Below the pieces are notes generated by a model. It did no database searches, was not told where the DNA came from, and saw only the letters and a list, made by a program, of their open reading frames with translations. A stretch of 64,000 nucleotides of DNA from Bolinopsis microptera. Lineage: Eukaryota > Ctenophora > Tentaculata > Lobata > Bolinopsidae. The DNA is taken from positions 19,337,919 through 19,401,918 of the forward strand of contig NC_087076.1 of NCBI RefSeq assembly GCF_026151205.1, written 5' to 3'. The translations under genes were made by a program, and so were the position numbers. Positions 10,851-22,200 of the stretch are shown one piece after another (position 1 is the stretch's first letter; the number at the start of each line of letters is the position of its first letter).

Positions 10851-11926
10851 CTGCCGTTCCCTGAGAAAAGGCAGTAAGTCACATCGATGTCATTTTGAGA
10901 AAATGGGACAAACGTGTTTGTCGTTTTTTAGGTAATTTTATTCGTATAAACGGGGTTAATTTGGACATCTTTGTGTAAATAAATTTTTTTTCATATGTCC
11001 TAAACATGCTTAAAAGCATAAATTCACCAACACTGATCTATAAAAACCATTTTTCTTCAGAATAACTGAACTATTTTCCCATCCGCATTGGACTTACTGC
11101 CTTTTCTGAGGGAATTGCGGACTTACTGCCTTTTATCAGGATCGATTTTAACCGATTCCTCTCTAGAAAGGCAGTAAGTCCATTTTTCCTCAGATAAAGT
11201 CAACACAAAAAATACAACATTTCTATATTTTTGATCATATCCTTGCAATATAATTATGTGGGCCTCTTGTGCATTGCAAGTGTGTAATATTGACGAAAAA
11301 TGGATAATTTCTCGCTCAAAATGCCTGTAACTCCTTAAATACCGAATATTTTGGAATAATTTTTACAGCATCGTATTCAGCTTGGTCAGACACATTAAAT
11401 TGGAAAAAAAATATTTGAACATACAATATTTAAAGCACCAAATTTTTCAAAAAATGTTTCAATAATTCACACAACTTGTGTTCAGGTTCAAAAATTTTGA
11501 AAATAATATTTTTTTAAATTTTGAATTATTAGTACCAAAATTTTGTTGCTTGCTGAGCTGATTACGACCACATAAAAATTATTTCGATATAACTAAAACT
11601 GTGGAAGTTATAGGCCAAAAACTATAAAAACTGCAATTAAATCTGGACTTACTGCCTTTTCTCAGGGAAAAAGTTCCCTCACGGAAAAAGTTCCCTCAGA
11701 GAAGGCTTTACAAATGGACTTACTGCCTTTTCTCAGGGAAGGTTTTGGGATTATGTGCTAAATTTTCAAGTTTTGTGTGACTTACTGCCTTTCGTGACAG
11801 CTAAAACAGTATTTTTATAACGTGATTCATATCTTAAGTTGTAGAGAATCTTTTCCTGAAAATTTTGGTACCAATATCTCAAATTTTCGAAAAATGGACT
11901 TACTGCCTTCTCTCAGGGAACGGCAG
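10851..11926. mobile_element. Non-autonomous TIR element with internal copies of its own end
   Basis: This 1,076 bp element is bounded by near-perfect ~32 bp inverted repeats starting CTGCCGTTCCCTGAGA and containing AAGGCAGTAAGTC. The motif GACTTACTGCCTTTTCTCAGG recurs inside at about 11090, 11132, 11645, 11718 and 11780. The interior is AT-rich with no transposase. The superfamily is not recognised: flanks read CAATA and AATAG, so target duplication is unclear. Confidence 0.75.
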
Positions 11927-12005
11927 AATAGAGGGTGTTTTTGTCGGACTTCGCACTAGACTACTTGTCGCACTAGGGTACGTGTCGCATTACAGTACGA
12001 TTTCT

Positions 12006-12752
12006 GTGCCTTCGGCCGACCAAGGAGAACCTTTCGGTTTCCGTCGTTAACTTAATTGTGAGTAATGCATTCGTTAAAAGTTGTATGTCCTATTTGCATC
12101 CCCGAAGCATAGCATTGTTTATTCCTGGTCCGGTTAGCTTTGCGTCTCAGAACTAAAGAGGTCCGCTATGCTTTAGTGATCTATGCTGTCCACCAGGGTA
12201 CTGTAGATCTAAGGGTTCCCCGTGTGATGGGACAGGCTGTGATAAAGCATCTCTGCAGGATGTCCGAGATGAACTGTTTTCGAGCGTTGAGATCTTCCGC
12301 TGTAGAAACTGATTAGAAACAGTAATGGTGTCAGTAAAACTCTGCTGCTACTAGATGATTGTAGAGCGTACAGTCACACTTCAGTGAGGAGTGTGACAAA
12401 GCTAACTCGGTCCCCTAATCCTAGGTTAAATGTGATGGCCTCAAGATGAGCCCTTCGCTGTCTAGCTGTATTAACTGAAAAGTAGTTACTGGAGGGAGAA
12501 GTGCCAAGACTACTCATTATCAGTGTGTCCTTGTAGTCAGAATGAGCGAATTGGGATCCCTAGCTCTGTGGTGGGTGACTTCGATGGGACATGAAAACTG
12601 AAAGAGAATTTCCTGGTGCTTGGTAGCTGTTAGTGTTGACTTCCTGGTTCTCAACCTTTGTACTCAACAAGAGAGCACACCACCCGTTAGTGCCAACCAG
12701 GCCACACCACGTGGAGGTTCGGAGAGGATTTCGTGACCCGGGCCGCGTGGCG
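12006..12752. other. GC-richer segment, possible LINE 5' leader
   Basis: No protein is supported. The base composition is GC-richer than its surroundings and the text resembles the leader of the LINE at 27.4-28.3 kb in style, but I could not align them. It may be a retroelement remnant. Confidence 0.25.
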
Positions 12753-12934
12753 GTGACCATCTCAGTGTACATGTATTTTGTGACTGATATTGCAGGTTTA
12801 GGGTTTCAAACGATATCCGGGGACCCGTACATCAGCCCAGCCTGCTTCCTTCGCTTTATGATGCTAACATTAAGTTTCTTATCCATAATAAATTCCTTGT
12901 CCCTGAACAAGGGTATGTCTTATTCAAGAAGGTT
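12753..12934 (+). pseudogene. Fragment copied from the SLC35G-like gene
   Basis: About 180 bp matches 15858-16037 closely, encoding the segment GLGFQTISGDPYISPACF and the following membrane helix. Small indels are present, such as loss of one codon in the ACFTPRF region. It stops abruptly where the next copied piece begins. It is non-functional. Confidence 0.85.
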
Positions 12935-12967
12935 AATATATATATATTTTATACAATAAAATTATGA

Positions 12968-13225
12968 TATTTTTGGGGCTGGGGCTTTGGTCTACGTAAC
13001 AATAGAACAATAGGACTTCCATCGCAGTCCTATGAATAATTGATACACTTTTGTAAATTGTTGAGACAAAATAATCTTATTGAAAAACAAATACTCATTT
13101 CTAGTCACTCGATAACTTATTAAGTAATTTACACTATTTACAAATATCTTCTGAAATCTAAAAGCTCCGATATAAACACTCACTGAACCTGAATAATCTA
13201 AAATGTCGTTGATTTGCGATGCCAT
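12968..13225. repeat. Patchwork of two further local copies
   Basis: The minus strand at 13022-12968 resembles exon 1 of the LRR gene (24835-24766), with the shared words TTTTTGGGGCTG and GGACTTCCATCGCA but several extra bases inside. From about 13075 to 13225 the sequence matches 8965-9113, the 3' flank of the MFS gene. Together with the SLC35G fragment just before it, three unlinked local sources sit side by side. Confidence 0.7.
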
Positions 13226-13266
13226 GGTAAGAATATAATTATATTATCACTTCAATAGTCTGATTG

Positions 13267-16200
13267 TCACTGTTCTAAAAGATTAAGTTGTTGCAGTGTC
13301 ATGCCCTGAAGAGACGACGTCGAACCTTCCGCTACGTCTAAATTCTTCATTCTTTTGTACCTGCGAAAATAATTCGGTCTAAATATTTATGGTGATGGAA
13401 TATTGTGGTTAAATTGTGTTTCGAATAAATTTTAACTGCCACCAACCATTTCTGTGACCTAGTGTTCACAAAAAGTGTTACCGTGAAAATTATTCTAGTG
13501 TCAATCATCTTTTATAACTGCACAGGCAATGAGATATTGCCCTAACAATTTCGGCAAAAGTTAAACAATTAAATTAAAGTATAATTCAAATTCGGAATTG
13601 CAGCCTATCAGGTCAAATCCAAATCAAACAAATGAGGAGATGATAAGACTTACTCATAGAAGCAGGTTAGACTACACGATAAAAGGGAGAGAGGCAAGTT
13701 CCGGACCCCGAAAGTTCGCTCCATAACACTCCTCACTATAACCAGACCTTCTCCCACCAAGTTACCACCACAGCATTCACACACTGTCTTGTTACTGTGG
13801 AGAAATCAGGTTTAAGAGCTTAAGAGGGAGGGAGAGAGAGGGAGGATCTTTGTCGCAATTAATGATAAACGAAACTAATTATAATACATGTTTTAAAGAA
13901 TGCTGGTAAAATACCTTTCAACCCAATCTGAAAGTTCATCAGAACAGGTTGCCCGGTAATCCATCTCGAAATCCACCACCAACTTGGCGCACATGTCTTT
14001 CAAACTCTGTAAAGGAGAAGAAAGTTAAAAACTTTTACTTCAGGTAATAACTTATTTATAAGTCCTTGAAAATAATAACAGTCATTATTTAAGTTATTTT
14101 GGGCCGAAACTTTAACAACTAGGGCTGGCACTGGGTGATCGCTGTTGTTTAATACTTTAATACCAGTTGTTTGTGTACGAGTGGAATGGAGGCACATGAT
14201 ACACCGTAGAAGAGGTGTGTGTGATGCAGGCCACTCCAACGACTAGGAGGAGATCTCTTCATGTAGCATGTATGTATGACGATTGTGTTTGTGTGCTTTG
14301 ATCCTGGACATCAAGTTAATCATGGATAGCTTTATGAAATGGCAAATGCCTGGTGGTTTTCATCTGCTTATCAGTCACAACCTTTAACTGCACAGTGCAC
14401 AATTGGAAATTTAACGTGAGACAATTTTGTCATGGCGCCAATTTGAAAAGGCCTTTTATCTTTTGTAGTACATCAAGATATCATAGTATGAAGAATTTCT
14501 TTCACTTCCAGACGAAAAGCTCTAATATCCTTGTGTTATCTATATTGCCTATGCACTAATATCATTACTTCGTTGAACTTTCTAAATAACTCAAGTTGTA
14601 ACTTTATAAGGGGTGTACGTGCCAAGCGTAATCCTTATCTCTGTCTTCAAAACGAAATTAATGAATTCCGGTCCGAGAACTCCGTCATGTTTGGTGGGAC
14701 CACTATTTCGTTCAAGTATTAATTATTCATACATTTTGTTATCGGCATTTTTGTCGGTTCATCTAAAAATCCTGCCGGGTTCAGAAAAAATTGTTATTTC
14801 ATCGCCTGAATTTTTTGTCCACTGCACCAACCCAAAAATATTTTCCGACTAATCATATTACCAGTTTGACTTGTATCTTTGCATTCAGCGATGCGTTTAT
14901 AAGTATGTCTTCGATTTGGGAGAATATTGAAAAAATGAAGTTACTTTAAGCGAAGCCCAATTTTTAGTTTTACTAGTTTGACGGGATGTAGTTTTAAAAT
15001 TGAATATCATTTAATATCTATTATTATGTTTATTAATTAACCATAGTACCATTAATTATCAGTAAAACCAGGAACATAATCACAGCATGGCATCACCACC
15101 CACAGCACAAACCAAATATGAAGAGAGAAGTTTCATTCATAGCAATCCTGTAACTACAGAAGACACTGTTCTCGGAGTTGCAGAAGATATTGGGGAACTT
15201 ATCACCATTAATCCTGTTGTGACCATCAATGACACGGCCATTTCAAATGTATTTGAGTTGGAATCCGAGCATGGAATAAACTCAAGTGAGGCACCTGGCG
15301 AGCAAAACACACCGATCATTAATCGGGTTAAAGGTATTGGATTGATATTGATAGCTATTTTAAGTTCAGTGGCTCAGGGGGCCCTCACCAAATATCTGAA
15401 GGACATTCCAACTGGAGAATTGATCATGACAACGGGCACATATTCTCTGCTGTTAACCTGCTTGCTGGTGACTTTCAAAGGCATTTCTGTCACCAACTTT
15501 CCTCTAAAGAAACTAGTTTTTGTTAGAGTTATGTTCAATGTGGTTGTGGCATTGTCCAAAATTTGGAGTTTCCAAAATCTTCCTTTAGGAGATGCTACAG
15601 CACTGATCTTTACTTCTCCACTTTTTGCTTGCATCCTGGGGCGGATATTTTTAAAGGAGAAATTGACCCCACCTCACCTAATAGCAATGGTATGTGGAAT
15701 TTTCGGAATATTTATGATCGCTAAACCTACTTTTTTATTTCATGGCGAGGCAGAGAATGCAGCACCTTGGTACTACAACTTGGTTCCCATTCTTGGAGCA
15801 GTTGGCATGGGCTCGGCTTACACAGCTCAGAGAAAAATCGGTTCGGCAGTCAATTGTGTGACCATCTCGGTGTACATGCTCATTGCGGGAAATATCGCAG
15901 GTTTAGGGTTTCAAACGATATCCGGGGACCCGTACATCAGCCCAGCCTGCTTCACTCCTCGCTTTATGATGCTAACATTAAGTTTCTTATCCATAATAAA
16001 CGCCTTGTCCCTGAACAAGGGTATGTCATATGAGAAGGTTGCAACTGTGTCCCTGATGAGAAACCTTGATACTGTTTTAGCGTTCCTGGTTCAACTTGTT
16101 GTATTTAGTGAGCAGGTGGAGATTCTCTCTCTGGCAGGAACTGCTCTGATAATTGTTGGAACTCTCGTTTTAACACTCTCTAAAGTGTTCGATGTTTCTT

Positions 16201-19200
16201 GTGGGATTTCGATATGATTTTATGAGAAGCTTATAGTTGTACTACTACTAGAGTAATAGTTTGCTGTGAGAAGTTTGAAGTTGAACTTATTTTCGTTTAT
16301 TTAGTGTACTATGTACTTGATGATTCGTTTTCTGTAAAAGCGTTCAATGTATGTTACTTGAATAATTAATATAACTAGAATATAACAAGTGTGCCCCAAG
16401 TGTGTTTAGTTTACTTAAACTGTGCTTAAAGTAATTTTTTGCTTCGACTGTGCCCCAAGTGTGCCCCAGGAAATTCAATTTTGTGCCCCAAGTGTGCCTC
16501 TAATAAAAGTTTAGAGATGCTCAATTGCGAGCCGATAATAACCAAGGTTTCCCATGTGCTGTTACATTCAAGTCAAAAGAAAGTCTTGATGATAATTTCT
16601 TGGATTAAAATAAGGGTATATGACACTAGGGCGGTAGACACAAGGGCTCTTAATTGTGTCTTCCGCCCTCGTGTCGGGTTCCCTTAAAATAATTCTAGAG
16701 TTCCATAATCATGAGCTTGAGGGAATAACACATGGGAGATAATAACTGGGATTTTCAACTAGGATCTGAGAATCCTAATTACACTAAAAAATGTCTCACC
16801 ATAGGAGAGTTGCTGCTGTAGTGACCCCACAACTTTTGGGAAGTAAAGTTGTTCTTGATATCTGAAAGTGGGTTTATTTGAGAGTCGAAAATTTACTATC
16901 TGTAAAAATCAAAAATATTTAACGCTAAGATCGATTACCGTTGAAATTTGTATACTTAATCCCTGAACTATTCAGAATATTAATTAAGATACATTTTTCC
17001 ACAAACATGGTCAAAAATTGAAAGTGAAATAAAGCTCCAACGTTAAAAAATTTAGCAGTTTGTACAAACTTACAGAGGGACTGGAGCCTGGTGAGACCGA
17101 GGAGGGAGAAAGGGAGGGCGGGTAACTGGTTACCCTCCAAGTTGAGGTGTTGGAGGGTTGAGAGGTGCACTACAGAGGCAGGCACTTCTGTAAGGTGGTT
17201 GTATGATAGGTTTAGCTCTTCTATTGCTGGGAGCGAGAAAAACCTGGGGGTAAAGTGGGTTGTTTGTTCGGAATTTGAAAAAGTTTACATTGTACTGATG
17301 ATGTTGGTGACTGTCATGAAGTAAATTGGGACAACGCCGGCATTCACAAGTCATGTGGTCACTCTTACTTGAAACTACAAAAGTAAGAACTGAGAATGTA
17401 AAATCGAACTAGCTGTTCAACTGAATTAAACTTGTTTGTTTGTTTGTTTGTTTATAGAACCCGTCCCCAATCTCGTATCGGAAAATGACTAAACTCAGGT
17501 CTGAGTGTGAATACGGGTGGTACCTGCAAGAGTGTCCATTAAGCATTTAGAGTTCTGTAAAACTGCAGTTACAATTGTGCTAGAGTATTTTTAGTATATA
17601 CGATTGGTATCAGATATATATCCCTACATGCTTCCAAAATTTGTAAAGCCGTCTTACATACATATCATATTACACCGGAGCCTACACAGTGCAATCTCCT
17701 CCAGTCGATCTGCGCCGTGTATGTTTATATAAGCGCGCGGCGCAGACTGGAGGAAACCACACTCTGCAAGTTCGATCCAGTGCAATGCTACATGTACGTA
17801 CTACGGCTTCATCTCCAACTTTCTGCACAATGTACTGGAATGTTTTGAAGGAAAAGAAAGAACAAAAAAAAGGTGATATATATATAAATAAAATCAGCGA
17901 TTTAATGTTAGCCTTAGGAGGGTAACTTTAATTCCCTGGTTTCTAAAATCAGCTTTTAAAAAAAAATAATAATAAAGTATGTAACGTCGATACCAAACCG
18001 ATTATTGAGCGATAATAACTGAGTAGTTGATTCCTGGGTTGCGGAGTCATTTAGATGTTCCAGTTTTCGAATTTGGTTCTTGTTCAGTTCTTGACCAGAA
18101 GTGTCTAATGAAGTAAGTCAGACAAGCAAACTCTTCCTTTAATGCTGATATAAGTCGTCTCAATCCCAGAAATTATGAATGATGACCCAGTGTAAAAGTG
18201 CAGAAATCGGCCGAAAATAACAAAGACTAAAAACAGTTAAAAAGTGACAGGATTCAAACACAAGGAAAATTAATAACTTAGAGCCTAATAAGGAATATCT
18301 CTTCTGAGAGGGTGAGAGGTTCTTTAATTAGAGCTAATGATTAAATGAGACCCACTAAAGGTACTAAATTAACCGGACTGCTAGCAAGGAATCGAGAGTC
18401 GAGTCTGAATTAAACTTATATATATATATATTTTGTAGCTGTACTCCTACACATTAAAAGTCGGTGTTGATTAGATCTTCGAAATAAGTCTTTGCATCAT
18501 TTTATTACATCGTTATCTCAAATTATTTGTTATATAGTAGTGTTGAAAGTATTATATATATATATATATATATATAAACTTTAACTAGCATTTTCAACAG
18601 GAAATGCATTTCAATTTACAAATCAAGTTATCACACAATGTTTTTACCCGTCAGGGATGTAGTGAATGAGGCAGAAAGAGAGGTTCAGCTCAGCCAACTT
18701 TGGTAATCCCGACATATCTGAAATATTTTCCGTCCTGTAATTTGTAAACCATCAATTAGCTAACCATATAAACGATCTTAGCATATGAGATTAGCATAAT
18801 ACCCTTGTTATGCTGTTGGAAACATCGGGAAGGGGCTTTTCGATGTGCTTCTTATAAGCTTATATTCTGGTGTAATTTATCTACATTCTACTCGTGCTAT
18901 TAACTATTTGTGTATTTCAACTAACATTTCAATTTTATACAAAAAATTATATTCACACGAACCTGTAGGCAGTTGGATGATAGGGTTATTTCGGAAAGTC
19001 AGAGATACTAAGTTTGGTAAATGTAGTGCTTGCACCGGGATGGTCTGAAAAACGTCGGAATTAGGGAAACTGAGCTAATTATTCAAACTCAGTCATGAAA
19101 TAAACGGAGTTTAAGTTACGGTCCCTCACTTTGACTGTAATTAAAAATTCCCTCCCCTTAAGGAAGAGGGTTCCACTTTCGTAAACACTCTTTTTTTGGA

Positions 19201-22200
19201 CAGACCAGCTAAGTTCGGAAAAATAAACACACACATCTAACTAGCGCGCGTATATATTCACACAGCGCACCCGACATGACAATTATCACATAAATTATTC
19301 ATTCGGTTTTCGCGCCGGCAACAGCCGAATTTATTTTGTTATTTCACTTTGTTCATGACACCTTAATCAGAATTAGTGCTGGATCATGTCCGCGATAATC
19401 TTCCTGTGTACAGGACACAGTCAGGTTGAAATAAAACTAACCTCGAAGAATTAGGTCTACTAATGTGTAGATTTATGAGAAATAAATATGATCACCTACA
19501 TAACCAAAGTCCAAAACGTACACGAGCCAACAATTTCAGGAAATTCTCTCTGAAATTCTCAGCCTACTATAACCAATCAAACACTGCCTATTTGTTCACG
19601 TGACAAATTTGGTGCCTAGAATACTAATGGCATTCAATAGGGTACAGGGAAGTAAGGTTAAATCAGGGTTAGCACGCGCACGCCAGGATACCTATAATTT
19701 ACTTTGAGATAACAAATTTAGCTGAGGTTGGAACCAGTACAGTCAATTCAAAATCATTAATCATTTCTGCGCGCACAATTGGTTCTCCGTTCTACTCATG
19801 TGTAAATTTGAAAACAAATAAACCGATGTTGAAAATCATCAGCCAGGTATCGACGATCCAAAAATTTCAAAGATCCTTTCTGAGGCCTACTCAGGAGCTG
19901 ATTTTGGTGTTTGGTATCGTGCTTAGACCAGTTACAAACTGTTTAGATGTTCACGTGACATATTTGGTGTTCAGAATTAAGAATATCTATAGTCGCTATA
20001 GTTACCCAGGTCATCAGAATGTATGTGCTCACTTTCAAGAAAATGAGTATTCCAGGCCCTACAAACAGAATTACTGCTATCAAAATCGCTCTCCTGTAAC
20101 GGGAATTATCACTGCTTCGCTAGCTATAGCTGTCATACCATTGATACCTTCATTTGAGGAATATTTTGTACAAGGAATGTACTATGATTCCATCTACAAA
20201 GTATTCATAGGCTTCCCCAAGAAAGAGAAACATGTTAATGTTCTTCAAGCTCACTATAATACCACAAACATCGCTATGGCTCTATGGATTTTACATGGAA
20301 GTCAACTAGACGTCCAGTTCATTTTTATGGAAACAACGGAGTCTGCTTATTCAAGTACTTTGTTCGGAGTGACGATGCAAGAAGAATCATAAAATCGATT
20401 GAAAGTAGAGCGGACATAACTGATCATAAAGGAGATCCAGTAGTTTGGCTAATGCTTGGTGTGAACTTAGTCTGCTTCATCATCATCACTTGTTGCTACT
20501 TGGTTATCAATATGTGTGTTTTTGTTACGCGTTGATTATTGAGCTCTCTTATCTCATCTCTTATCGCTACAATTTAACGACGACTCAGCTGCTAGTTTGT
20601 GTCTGGTGCTGTACAATTCTGGATACATTATGGGAAATGTGGACTTTGACTCTACAATGTGGTCATGTAAATATTTGACCAGGTTTGGTGAAGCTGCTAA
20701 TGATCTTGGTGTTTGGACTGAGGAAGTGATGAAGACAATAAACTGTGATGAAGATAGTCATTTTACATTAGACAAGTTCAAGAAACCAAACAAGGACGTT
20801 TTAGTAAAGCACCTTTTTGATGCATTTCAGAATATTTTTATATACAAGGAAGCTTTTCTAACAGCGACAACAAAACTAGAGGAAATGAAAAGTGACATGA
20901 TTAATGCTCAGAAATCAGTTATTCAGTTGCAAGGGGAACTCTTGGACATTAAGACTAAGGATCTAGAATCAGTCCAGAGAACTGTCCAAACTGCTGTAGA
21001 AAATACTGTTCAAGCTGAGATTAAGTCTTACAGTGCTGCTGTGTCAAAACACTCCCCCAGCTCTGCATCCACTTTCACAGCAGAGAACTTGAAGAAAGTA
21101 GTTCAGAATGTGGTAGCTGAAGAGGATCGCAGCAGAAATGTGTTGATTTTTGGTCTAAAGGAGGAAGCAGGAGAGAAACTTGGGGATAAAATTTGCGATG
21201 TGTTTGAACAAATGGCAGAGAAGCCACGCTTTGAAAGAAGCTGCTCGAATTGGGAATAAAGCTGCTGAAAAACATAGAGCTGTCAAAGTATCATTTGGAA
21301 GCTCTAGCACCGTTCATCAGATACTGATTAAAGCTAAAGAACTCAGACTTTCTCAGTGTTTCAAAACTGTCTTTATTTCACCGGATCGGTCGCCGGAGGA
21401 GCGTGAAGTACATAGACAGTTGGTTCTAGATTTGAAGAGGAAGGTCACGGAAAATCCTAATAAACGTTATTTTATCAGGACTGGTAAAATTTGTGAGAAA
21501 GATGAGTGAGATATAATAGTTTATTTCTTATCTAATAAAATAGATATTACATATTTTTTGGCCATTTTTACATGAACTCTTACACTTACTGGGAATATAC
21601 ATGCATTCTGGAGTTTAAATTATCACTTTTGTCACCACGCCAGCCGCTTTGAAGTCGGCAATTTTTATTTTTAATAATATTGGTTGTTGATATAAGCGGG
21701 ATATAAATACTCTATTTCATTTCATTTCATTTCAATATCCAAACCAGGATTTCTTCACGGAGATCAGGACAGCACCATAACCCAGAAAGAGTGAGTGACA
21801 ATAGGGCTCTACAGAACAAAATTTCTCTTATTGTTGCGACTGATTTCTTATGTTAGGTACCATTTATTATTTTATTATTATTGTTATCAGCGGTATGCAT
21901 AATCTTGGCGTTTTCGATACATGACTAAATAGTAAATGGTATGTTACGTATGCGATGATAGTTCTTCCACTTAACTCTGTTATCAACCCATTGATTTACG
22001 AAAAGACATTAATAAAGTTCCTATGCAGAAAGTTATGGGAAGTAAAAAGACTCATCAAGCTCAGTACCTCCACATTTATGTCTTCGATCGCAAGATTCTT
22101 TCAGACAAGGAGTGAAGACATACAGAGTGGCACTGACATCGAGCTAGATGTCATGCAAATGGAACTGCTAGGAGTACAAGAGGATCGGGAAATTCAAAAT

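Noticed and set aside
19808-19990. N-terminal residues of the open frame before TM4 as receptor TM1-3
   Set aside because: The residues lack the expected helices and motifs, so the receptor relic is taken to begin later.
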